From Aquificota bacterium (GTDB taxonomy: Bacteria > Aquificota > Aquificia > Aquificales > Aquificaceae), in the NCBI GenBank assembly GCA_018771605.1, contig CP076324.1, positions 1,651,700-1,715,699 of the forward strand: DNA of 64,000 nucleotides. Direction: 5' to 3'. The position numbers and the translations under genes were made by a program. The notes beneath the pieces are model-generated. The model had not been told where the DNA came from. It did not search any database and saw only the letters and a list, made by a program, of their open reading frames with translations. Positions 56,197 to 63,310 of this stretch are shown here, one piece after another (the first letter of the stretch is position 1; every line of letters starts with the position of its first letter).

Positions 56197-56945
56197 TAAC
56201 CTTTCACCTCAATGTAAGAACTTAGCCTTTCTTCTATGAGCCTTGGGTTTTCCCCTCTTACCATCATCCTACAGGCGTCCAAAACCATGTACATTTTAAG
56301 TATTTCCTCTTTGGATTTTATTTTTATCTTCTTTGAAAGTGGTCCAAAAACAAGGTAAGAGAAGGTTATACCATAAACTGTAGCCACAAAGGCTGATGAT
56401 ACGCCGTGAGCAAGCTCTTGGGCGTTGTCAAGGCTTTTTAGGGCCTTCATAAGGCCAAAAACTGCACCTACAAGGCCAAAGGTGGGCGCACTTTCCGCAG
56501 AGTTTTTCCAATACTCTACCGCTATTTCAAAGTCTTCTTCCTTTTTTGCTATTTCGGCTTCAAGGCTTTCAACCAATACATTTTCATCCACACCAAGCAC
56601 CATAAGGTCTATAGCCCTTCTAAGAAAGGGGTCTTCTATCTCCTCCGCTTTTGTTTCAAGAGCAAGCATGCCTTCCTTTCTTACAAGGTTTGCCAGCTCT
56701 ACCAGTTGATTCTTTACCTCAAGCATTTCATTACCGCCACCTTTAAAGGCCATCTTAAGCCCTTCTATTATCAGGGAAAACTTAGATAAGGGCATAACCA
56801 CAAGGCTTGCGAAAAGAGTGGTAGGGACCACTATTACAAAGGCAGCAGGCTGTATCAAAAATAGGATGCTTGCGCCTTTTAAAATAGCACCTATCAAAAG
56901 AGCAACAAGCCCTCCTACTATCCCCACAACCGTAAGAATATCCAT
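56196..56945 (-). CDS. motA: Flagellar motor stator protein MotA
   Basis: A 249-residue protein with four membrane helices: VVGIVGGLVALLIGAIL at the start, then an S/P-rich helix 2 and the cytoplasmic loop with conserved charged residues and (SAPTFGLVGAVFGLMKAL ... GITFSYLVFGPL) for helices 3-4. It forms the stator with MotB. Its promoter has a sigma-28 sequence. Confidence 0.95.
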   Translation of the reverse strand: MDILTVVGIVGGLVALLIGAILKGASILFLIQPAAFVIVVPTTLFASLVVMPLSKFSLIIEGLKMAFKGGGNEMLEVKNQLVELANLVRKEGMLALETKAEEIEDPFLRRAIDLMVLGVDENVLVESLEAEIAKKEEDFEIAVEYWKNSAESAPTFGLVGAVFGLMKALKSLDNAQELAHGVSSAFVATVYGITFSYLVFGPLSKKIKIKSKEEILKMYMVLDACRMMVRGENPRLIEERLSSYIEVKG

Positions 56946-56956
56946 GGCTATTATTA

Positions 56957-56983
56957 TAATCGGCCATTGTGGTTTAATATTTA
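56957..56983 (-). promoter_or_regulatory. Sigma-28 (FliA) type promoter of motAB
   Basis: Minus-strand TAAATATT (starting 56983) with GCCGATTA at 56964-56957, exactly TAAA-N15-GCCGATnA. The family consensus is TAAAGTTT-N11-GCCGATAA. Transcription would begin about 5-8 bases after, just ahead of the ATG at 56945. Implies a FliA ortholog elsewhere. Confidence 0.7.
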
Positions 56984-56988
56984 AACCA
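56970..56988 (+). promoter_or_regulatory. Inverted repeat over the trpS promoter/start codon
   Basis: TGGTTTAA-TAT-TTAAACCA has perfect 8-base arms. It includes the candidate -10 TAATAT (56975-56980) and the A of the trpS ATG, and it shares DNA with the motAB -35 region. Confidence 0.4.
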
Positions 56989-58172
56989 TGAGGATTTTAA
57001 GCGGTATGAGACCTACAGGAAAGCTTCATCTTGGACACTATTTTGGCGTTATAAAAAACTGGGTAAAGCTACAGGAGGAACATCAAACCTTTTATATGAT
57101 CGCAGACTGGCACGCCCTAACTACAGGCTACAAAAAGGTTCAGGAGATACCACAGAACATAGAGGAGATGCTTATAGACTGGATTGCACTTGGAATAGAC
57201 CCGCAAAAGAGCGTCCTTTTTAAACAATCGGACATAAAAGAGCATGCAGAGCTTTTTCTCATATTTTCCATGATAACGCCCAAAAGTTGGCTTGAATGGA
57301 ACCCAACCTACAAGGATACAAAATACAACCTATTGAGGATAGCAGACCTCAGCCTTATGTTCAAAGGTGGCATAAGGGACCTTGTGAGGACCTTCATAGC
57401 CTCTTTGCCTTATAAGGTAGAAGACTTTGAGGCCCTTGAGGATATGCTTTTGGACAACCTCTCAGATGCCCTTATTGAGGCCCTCTTTGAAGGCCACTTG
57501 GACAAGGAGATACTCAAGGAGCTAAATGTTTCAAAAAGGGATTTTTATGATACGGATACTTATGGCTTTCTTGGATATCCTGTTTTGCAAGCTGTAGATA
57601 TTCTCATATACAAGGCGGAGGCAGTGCCTGTAGGAGAGGACCAATTGCCACACATAGAACTGGCAAGGGAAATAGCAAGGAGGTTCAACAGCCTATACGG
57701 TGAAACCTTTCCAGAACCACAGGCCATGCTTACAGAAACACCAAGGCTTCCCGGCACCGATGGTAGGAAGATGAGCAAATCTTACAACAACGCCATCTAT
57801 TTTGCGGACAGCAAAGAAGAAGTCCAAAGGAAGGTGATGAGCTTTTTCACAGACCCTCAAAAGCTCCGTAAAGGGGACCCGGGAAGGCCTGAGATATGCC
57901 CTGTATTTTTCTACCACAAGGTATTTAGCCCATCACAAAAGGTGGAAGAGATAGAAAGGGACTGCAGGAGCGGTAAGCTTGGCTGTGTTGATTGTAAAAG
58001 GCTTATGTTTGAAGGTCTTGAGGCCTTCCTTGAACCAATAAGGGAAAGAAGAAAGGAGGTGGAAAAGGATAAAGAAAGATTAAAAGGGGTGTTAAAGGAA
58101 GGTGCTAAAAAGGCCAGAGCTATAGCGATCAAGACTATGGAAGAGGTAAGGGAGAAGATTAAGGTGGGATGA
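56988..58172 (+). CDS. trpS: Tryptophanyl-tRNA synthetase
   Basis: A 394-residue class Ic synthetase. HIGH-like GKLHLGHYFG at 11-20 and KMSKSYNN near 264-271 are intact. It is about 60 residues longer than standard TrpRS because of an insertion at about 113-188 before YGFLGYPVLQAVDIL. Translation is coupled to the PHP gene by ATGA. Confidence 0.94.
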   Translation: MRILSGMRPTGKLHLGHYFGVIKNWVKLQEEHQTFYMIADWHALTTGYKKVQEIPQNIEEMLIDWIALGIDPQKSVLFKQSDIKEHAELFLIFSMITPKSWLEWNPTYKDTKYNLLRIADLSLMFKGGIRDLVRTFIASLPYKVEDFEALEDMLLDNLSDALIEALFEGHLDKEILKELNVSKRDFYDTDTYGFLGYPVLQAVDILIYKAEAVPVGEDQLPHIELAREIARRFNSLYGETFPEPQAMLTETPRLPGTDGRKMSKSYNNAIYFADSKEEVQRKVMSFFTDPQKLRKGDPGRPEICPVFFYHKVFSPSQKVEEIERDCRSGKLGCVDCKRLMFEGLEAFLEPIRERRKEVEKDKERLKGVLKEGAKKARAIAIKTMEEVREKIKVG

Positions 58173-59254
58173 TCTTTTTTTTGACCGTTTTATTCTTATT
58201 GCTTATCTACATTGTCTTTTTAGAGTTATACCCTATAAGGAGGATAAAGGCCAAGAACATCAACCTTTTTCCCTCTAAGCTACCCAGCCTTTACCTCTAT
58301 TCTTTTGAGATACACCTTCATAGCCAGTTCTCCTATGATTCTTTGGGAAAGCCAGAGGACATAACAGACTCTGCAAAGTTGGAGGATATAGACTATGTGA
58401 TAGTCACGGACCACGACAAGGACCACATAAAATACTTTGCAGACCACAGGCTTATAGCCGGCGTAGAAAAGAAAGTGCTTGGAGAAAAGGGAAACATACT
58501 TGGAGACCTTCTCCTCGTAGAGGATATAAGGGTGGTGGCCCATCCCTTCAAAGAAAAGTATAGATGGAGGATGGACCTTCCAGAAGACTACCATTTTGAG
58601 CTTATAGACCTTAAAGATGCCCTTTTAGAAAGAAAAGGTTTGATGTTTTTCTTCCTTCCTTATATCCTAATAAGGGGCCTCTTTTCTGTAAACTGGGCCC
58701 TTGAAGCCATTAAAAAGTTAATACCTGTGGAAAAGTATGCCCTACAGTATCTTTCTATGGGTATAGAAAACCCTATAGTGGGAGGCCTTGACCATCATGT
58801 AAAGGTATATGTTAGAGAGGTAGGGATCAAATTTCTTTTTCCACACTATAGGCACAGCTTTAGGCTTATGAGGAACTTTCTTATCTCAGAAGAAAGGGTG
58901 GAAAGCAAAGAAGATTTTCTAAAACAGCTCAAAAGGGGCCATACGGTAATATCCTTTAGCAAAAAGCCTACGTTATATTGGAAGGAAGAAGGTAAGATCA
59001 AGATATACCCTTCCGAAAGATGTTTGCTTATTAGGTACAGCAGGGAAGGTGTGGAGGCCTATAAAGGATCTTACTTTGAGATGGAACAGGTTGGCACAAG
59101 TCTTTTTCTTGCATATACTTATAAATTCCAGTGGTCAAACTTCTACTTTGGGCTAAAGCCACTTTTTATCTTTTTATGGAAGGAGGAAGAGTATGGAAGA
59201 GATGCCTTTGCCAGAGGAAATAAAGGAGAAAATACTTCAAAAGGTTTCCAATAA
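58169..59254 (+). CDS. Membrane-anchored PHP-domain phosphoesterase-like protein
   Basis: A 361-residue protein with one N-terminal membrane helix (MIFFLTVLFLLLIYIVFLEL). A PHP metal site follows: HLHSQFSYD (about 49-57), VTDHDKDH (about 80), VVAHPFKE, and GLDHHVKVY. Similar membrane PHP proteins occur in Aquificales and deltaproteobacteria; substrate unknown. Coupled to trpS by overlap, and its 3' end overlaps the next small gene by 62 bases. Confidence 0.8.
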   Translation: MIFFLTVLFLLLIYIVFLELYPIRRIKAKNINLFPSKLPSLYLYSFEIHLHSQFSYDSLGKPEDITDSAKLEDIDYVIVTDHDKDHIKYFADHRLIAGVEKKVLGEKGNILGDLLLVEDIRVVAHPFKEKYRWRMDLPEDYHFELIDLKDALLERKGLMFFFLPYILIRGLFSVNWALEAIKKLIPVEKYALQYLSMGIENPIVGGLDHHVKVYVREVGIKFLFPHYRHSFRLMRNFLISEERVESKEDFLKQLKRGHTVISFSKKPTLYWKEEGKIKIYPSERCLLIRYSREGVEAYKGSYFEMEQVGTSLFLAYTYKFQWSNFYFGLKPLFIFLWKEEEYGRDAFARGNKGENTSKGFQ

Positions 59255-59423
59255 GGCCTTGGCCCTCAAGGCCTTTGAATATATAAAGCTTGTCAAAAGG
59301 GAAGACGGAACTCTATGGGTTAAAGAAGAGTTTGAAGACACAAACAATCATGCCCTTTGGTTTATGGTGCTTGCATGTGTTAATTACGCTCAAAGAATCT
59401 TGAAAGGAGAGGATATAGACTGA
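59193..59423 (+). CDS. Small protein of unknown function
   Basis: A 76-residue acidic helical protein (MEEMPLPEEIKEKILQK ... NYAQRILKGEDID) with a central KREDGTLWVKEEFEDTNNHA beta-like stretch. A good AAGGAGG site lies 6 bases before the ATG, inside the PHP gene. Stop and next ATG overlap as TGATG. No family recognised. Confidence 0.65.
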   Translation: MEEMPLPEEIKEKILQKVSNKALALKAFEYIKLVKREDGTLWVKEEFEDTNNHALWFMVLACVNYAQRILKGEDID

Positions 59424-59770
59424 TGCCTTGGAATGTGATTGTCAAAAAGAAATTTAGCTGGGCACATTTTTTGACAGATTACCATGGCGCGCCAGAGCCT
59501 GTGCATGGACATACATGGATCGTGGAGGTGCATATAAGGGCAGACAAGGTGGATGCGGGTGGTATGGGTATTGACTTTTTAGAGATAGATGGTTTTTTAA
59601 AAGATATTCTCCCAGACTATGTGCTTTTGAATGATATTGTAGATTTTTCTCCAAGTGCTGAAAACATGGCAAAGTGGATATATGAAAGGGTAAAAGAGAA
59701 ATACCCCACAGTCTCCAAGGTTTTAGTTTGGGAAAAGGAAGACTGTGGGGCTGAGTATTGGGAGGGTTAA
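59423..59770 (+). CDS. 6-pyruvoyl-tetrahydropterin synthase-like protein, PTPS-III type candidate
   Basis: A 115-residue T-fold protein of the QueD/PTPS family. Zinc His residues are H15, H28 and H30 (HGH). The usual catalytic Cys four residues before HGH is absent; a Glu (E25) lies three before the first His, as E-x2-HGH. That swap is what defines PTPS-III enzymes, which make 6-hydroxymethyl-dihydropterin from dihydroneopterin triphosphate and replace FolB in folate synthesis. A QueD role is thus less likely. The only Cys is C108. Confidence 0.75.
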   Translation: MPWNVIVKKKFSWAHFLTDYHGAPEPVHGHTWIVEVHIRADKVDAGGMGIDFLEIDGFLKDILPDYVLLNDIVDFSPSAENMAKWIYERVKEKYPTVSKVLVWEKEDCGAEYWEG

Positions 59771-60222
59771 CAGCTTACGCAACTATTTTCCTTTGCTTCT
59801 CTAGCCTTCTTTGCCATTTCTGGGTCATAGGCTTTGCCCTGCCACAGCATTTGATACACTACCTCGTGAGTGCTTTCTGCAAGCTGGGTCAATTCTTTGA
59901 AGAGCTTGTTAAAGCCTTCACTTCTATGAGATTCTTCGTGATCTTCTAAACTCCTCCAAAAGGTGATTATAAGCACTTCTCTGTCTTTTAGAGGGTGTTC
60001 TGTGGTTTGTCCTGCAGTGGATCCTTCCAAAGAAACACCGCCAGTGTTGAGAGCCACAAAGCCACCGTAAAAGCCCGTATCTGAGTGATAGGTCTTTACA
60101 TGCTCGCAAAGGTAGGCCACCTTCTCCGCCACATCATCCAAGGTGACCCCTTCTTTTAACACCACGTAATTTATGTTAACTATGGCATCCTCTGGTACAT
60201 CTACTATATAGTTTCCATACAT
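59767..60222 (-). CDS. Half-length sulfur oxygenase reductase-like protein
   Basis: A 151-residue protein resembling the N-terminal half of SOR. Cys39 matches the catalytic SOR Cys31 (KVC-MVTARHPGF versus YLC-EHVKTYHSDTGF). TFWRSLEDHEESHRSEGFNKLF has the iron His pair, H95 and H99 (SOR H86/H90), and Glu120 (HEVVYQMLW) matches SOR E114. It ends in CVSC. SOR is normally about 310 residues in two such domains. Possibly a small mononuclear iron thiol/sulfur oxygenase or a monooxygenase-like ABM dimer. Ribosome binding site AAAGGAGG. Faces the PTPS gene tail to tail with a 4-base overlap. Confidence 0.7.
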   Translation of the reverse strand: MYGNYIVDVPEDAIVNINYVVLKEGVTLDDVAEKVAYLCEHVKTYHSDTGFYGGFVALNTGGVSLEGSTAGQTTEHPLKDREVLIITFWRSLEDHEESHRSEGFNKLFKELTQLAESTHEVVYQMLWQGKAYDPEMAKKAREAKENSCVSC

Positions 60223-60257
60223 GGTAGCACCTCCTTTTAAGGTTATTCTGATATTCT

Positions 60258-60263
60258 AATATA
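60258..60263 (-). promoter_or_regulatory. -10 box of the SOR-like gene
   Basis: Minus-strand TATATT (60263-60258), 35 bases before the ATG; no clear -35. Suggests separate transcription from the upstream alcohol dehydrogenase gene. Confidence 0.4.
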
Positions 60264-60319
60264 CTGAAAACTTGGGAAATAAACCATGTTCTAAATCACA
60301 GATTAAGAGTCAAGTTCAA

Positions 60320-61480
60320 TCAATAGCCTTCGTAGGCCCTCTCATAAAGTTTGTATATATCCTCTGTGGTAGGTTCTACTGGATTTATGGGGAAAAGGCC
60401 CCTTGAGAGCATGTAGGTATCTTCTGTTAATCTTTCTATCTTTTCCCTTTCTACTCCAAGCTCTTTTAGGCTTAGCCTTAGCCCAACCTTTTCAAGAAAC
60501 TCTTCAAGGGCCTTTACGGCCATATGTGGCTTTGGCTCATAACCCATTAGCTCTGCAAAAAGGGCATACTTTTCTGGATTACCTCTGTAATTGAAATCTG
60601 TAATTGATACACCAAGGGCGGAAAGGCCCTCAGCATGGGCTATATGTGGATAGTGGGCCGATACGGGATGTTCCATACCATGTATGAGAGCAACCCTTTT
60701 TCTGTCTATGGCTATACCAGCCAGCATGGCAGCGTAGCTCATGTAGGACCTTGCCTGTAGGTTTTCTGGCTCTTCTATGGCTACTGGTAGCCACCTTCTT
60801 ATGATCTGTATGGCCCTTATGGCTAAGTCCTCCGCAAAGAAGTTTGAAAGTCTGTTGGTAAGGGATTCAAGGGCGTGCATAAGTGCGTCTATGCCCGTTA
60901 GGGCTGTAAGCCTTCTGTCCATGCTAACTGTTAGAGATGGGTCTATTATTGCTACCCTTGGATAGTTCAAGGAGTGGGATATGACCATCTTTTCCTTTCT
61001 TATGGGGTTTGATAGGACAGAATACCTATTTACCTCGCTTCCCGTTCCGGCGGTGGTAGGAATGCATATAACAGGCCTGTTTAAAAAGGGTATGAGCCTT
61101 GGCCCTTCTGGATAGTTCACATAGTCCCATGCATAGCCTTCGTTGGAGGACACTATGGATATGGCCTTGGCAGAGTCCAAGCTACTCCCACCACCAAGGC
61201 CTATAATGTAGTCTATCTTCTCTTTTACCACAATCTCGCTTGCAAGATTTACACTTTTATCCGTTGGATTGGGTTCTATCTGGTCAAAGATAATAATCTC
61301 TTCTGCTCCGTTCCTATTCAAAGACTCTACCACCCTATCTAAGGCACCGTTTTCCTTTGTGCTTTTTTTACCGGTGGCTATAAGAACTCTGTAGCCAAAG
61401 CGCCTTCCTACCTCACCAACCTTATTTACAGAACCAACCCCAAATATAACTTCTACAGGCAGATAGAGGTCAAAGTTCAT
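60320..61480 (-). CDS. Iron-containing alcohol dehydrogenase
   Basis: A 386-residue group III dehydrogenase with the NAD(P)-binding GLGGGSSLDSAKAISI (about 92-107), the family signature in the helical half, and metal ligands in D194-like region, HGMEHPVSAHYPHIAHAEGLSALG. Substrate unclear; in autotrophic thermophiles these may act on short alcohols or aldehydes. Overlaps the DksA-like gene by 4 bases. Confidence 0.88.
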   Translation of the reverse strand: MNFDLYLPVEVIFGVGSVNKVGEVGRRFGYRVLIATGKKSTKENGALDRVVESLNRNGAEEIIIFDQIEPNPTDKSVNLASEIVVKEKIDYIIGLGGGSSLDSAKAISIVSSNEGYAWDYVNYPEGPRLIPFLNRPVICIPTTAGTGSEVNRYSVLSNPIRKEKMVISHSLNYPRVAIIDPSLTVSMDRRLTALTGIDALMHALESLTNRLSNFFAEDLAIRAIQIIRRWLPVAIEEPENLQARSYMSYAAMLAGIAIDRKRVALIHGMEHPVSAHYPHIAHAEGLSALGVSITDFNYRGNPEKYALFAELMGYEPKPHMAVKALEEFLEKVGLRLSLKELGVEREKIERLTEDTYMLSRGLFPINPVEPTTEDIYKLYERAYEGY

Positions 61481-61920
61481 GCCTCTGTTATGTCTTCGCG
61501 CTGGATTTCCACGTCCTCTGGAATGGTTGCCTCAAAGGTAAAGGCTGGATAGGTAGGAACAATACCTTCTTCTTCTGCCTTCTCAGCACAATGGGCGTGG
61601 TACCTTGTCCATGGTATAGCCATTAGCCTTTCAAAGGGTATTTCTTCTCCGCAGTATTCGCATATTCCGTAGGTGCCAGCCTGTATTTTGTTAAGAGAGT
61701 GGTCAATTTCCTTAATTATGAAGAACTCCCTCGCAGAAAAGGTATCAAGAAGCTCTTGAGTATAGGTCATCTGGCTCACATCCTCCAAGTCCCTTGGTTC
61801 TTTGACCTCTTCCTCAATACGTGCCTGCGTATCCTCCTTCTTTTTGTAGCGTTCAAGGAGCTTTGCCTTCTCCTCAAGTAGTTTGTTCCTCAAAAGTTCA
61901 AGTTGTTCTTTACTTAGCAT
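61477..61920 (-). CDS. DksA/TraR-family zinc-finger protein
   Basis: A 147-residue protein. A Lys/Glu coiled coil (1-45) carries a DLEDVSQMTYTQELL tip, followed by a C4-type finger (CEYCGEEIPFERLMA ... HAHC) with one Cys replaced by His. Such proteins bind the RNA polymerase secondary channel. Here the acidic tip is Asp-Leu-Glu-Asp, unlike DxxDxA. It has a GGAGG-like site and is upstream of the alcohol dehydrogenase. Confidence 0.85.
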   Translation of the reverse strand: MLSKEQLELLRNKLLEEKAKLLERYKKKEDTQARIEEEVKEPRDLEDVSQMTYTQELLDTFSAREFFIIKEIDHSLNKIQAGTYGICEYCGEEIPFERLMAIPWTRYHAHCAEKAEEEGIVPTYPAFTFEATIPEDVEIQREDITEA

Positions 61921-61957
61921 CTCTAACCTCCTCTTTATAGGAATTCAAAATAATATA

Positions 61958-61966
61958 TGCTAAAAT
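61958..61966 (+). promoter_or_regulatory. Extended -10 promoter of the SurA/PpiD-like gene
   Basis: TG-C-TAAAAT (61958-61966), with the TG extension one base upstream of the -10. The ATG at 61975 lies 8 bases after, favouring it over the ATG at 61957, which overlaps the promoter. Confidence 0.45.
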
Positions 61967-61974
61967 TTTTTCTA

Positions 61975-63309
61975 ATGTATTCCCTACTACACAGGTATAA
62001 AAGTATAACCGTAGCCATTATAGCAGTTGCCACTGGCGGCTTTTTCCTGTGGCTCTTTTTTGCAGGTGGCCTTAGCGATATAACTTCTCCTTCCAAAAGA
62101 TGTGTGGTAGAGGTAAACTCTGGCTGTGTTACCATAAAGGACTACAGGAGAGAACTCCTTAGATTTTCCAATCTTCTCCAAAACCCTCAAATGGAAAAGC
62201 TTGTAAAGGACCAAGTGCTTTCAAACCTTATAGCCCAGGAGCTTCTTTATCAGAAGGCTAAGGACCTATCCTTAGTTGCCAGCAATGAGGAGGTGGTGGA
62301 GGTAATAAAGTCAGACCCCACCTTTCATGAAGGCGGTCTTTTTTCTGCATCCAAATATAAAGAAATACTATCAAGGAACGGCATGACTCCAGAGGAGTAT
62401 GAAGACTATTTAAGAAAAGCCATAAGCATTCAAAAGCTTTTAAGACTTTTGACCAACGGAGTCTATATTACGGAAGAAGAGTTTAAGATAAATCTTTTGG
62501 CAGATTCCACACTTTTGAGTGGTAGCCTATACCTTATAACACCATCGGACGTAAAAGATAGATACACACCAACGGACCAAGAACTTTTGGAGTATTACCA
62601 GAAAAATAAAGAACTTTTTAAGAGACAAGAGGGAAGGGTTGTACGTGTATGGAAGGAAAAAGACAAGGAAAAGGCTCTTTCCATATACAAAGACTTAAAG
62701 GCTGGAAAGGAGGTGCAGGGCTTTCAAGAGTTTAGACTCCCAGAGGATATTCAAAAGCTTGGAGAAGCCATAAATAAAGAAGCACAAAGGCTAACCCCAC
62801 AGGATAGAGTAAGCGTTTTTAAAGAAGGTGAAGAGTATGTGGTGGTTTATCTCAAAGAGCTTTTGCCCACAGGCTATGAAGACTTTGAGAAGGTGAAAGA
62901 AAAGGTAAAAGAAAAGCTAATAGAGGAAAAAAGCCAATCTTTTATGCTCCAGAAGGCACAAGAAGTAGTAAAGGCGATAAAAGAAGGGAAAAAACCGGAG
63001 GTAAAGGCGCTAAACTTTTCGCAAACTCCAGCCATGCAGTTGAGTGCAGTGATCAATATAAACCAAAAAGATTTAGTTAATATAGTCTTATCCCAAGAAA
63101 AAGTTTTTGGTCCTTATCCACTTAGGCAAGGCTATGGTGTGCTTTTCATAGAAAGTAGAAGCCAAAAGGAAATAAAGAAGGAAGAAAAACAAGAACTTTT
63201 TAAAGATATACTTAGCCTAAAATCTCAAGCTATACTCACAAGGTATATAGAATACCTTGAAAAGAATTCAAAAATAAAGATAAACAAAGAACTTCTTGGA
63301 GGTGGTTAA
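61975..63309 (+). CDS. Membrane-anchored SurA/PpiD-like periplasmic chaperone
   Basis: A 444-residue protein with one N-terminal membrane helix (about 11-32), then a SurA N-like domain (CVTIKDYRRELLRFSNLLQ; VLSNLIAQELLYQKAKDLSL; TPEEYEDYLRKAISIQKLL), then a C-terminal part with parvulin-like ordering (FGPYPLRQGYGVLFIESR) but no clear PPIase core. PpiD-type proteins assist folding of exported proteins. The start was moved to 61975 to fit the promoter; using 61957 would add six residues. Confidence 0.75.
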   Translation: MYSLLHRYKSITVAIIAVATGGFFLWLFFAGGLSDITSPSKRCVVEVNSGCVTIKDYRRELLRFSNLLQNPQMEKLVKDQVLSNLIAQELLYQKAKDLSLVASNEEVVEVIKSDPTFHEGGLFSASKYKEILSRNGMTPEEYEDYLRKAISIQKLLRLLTNGVYITEEEFKINLLADSTLLSGSLYLITPSDVKDRYTPTDQELLEYYQKNKELFKRQEGRVVRVWKEKDKEKALSIYKDLKAGKEVQGFQEFRLPEDIQKLGEAINKEAQRLTPQDRVSVFKEGEEYVVVYLKELLPTGYEDFEKVKEKVKEKLIEEKSQSFMLQKAQEVVKAIKEGKKPEVKALNFSQTPAMQLSAVININQKDLVNIVLSQEKVFGPYPLRQGYGVLFIESRSQKEIKKEEKQELFKDILSLKSQAILTRYIEYLEKNSKIKINKELLGGG

Positions 63310-63310
63310 G

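Noticed and set aside
61477-61920. Calling the zinc-finger protein true DksA
   Set aside because: The tip lacks the DxxDxA motif and one finger Cys is His, so only the DksA/TraR family name is given.
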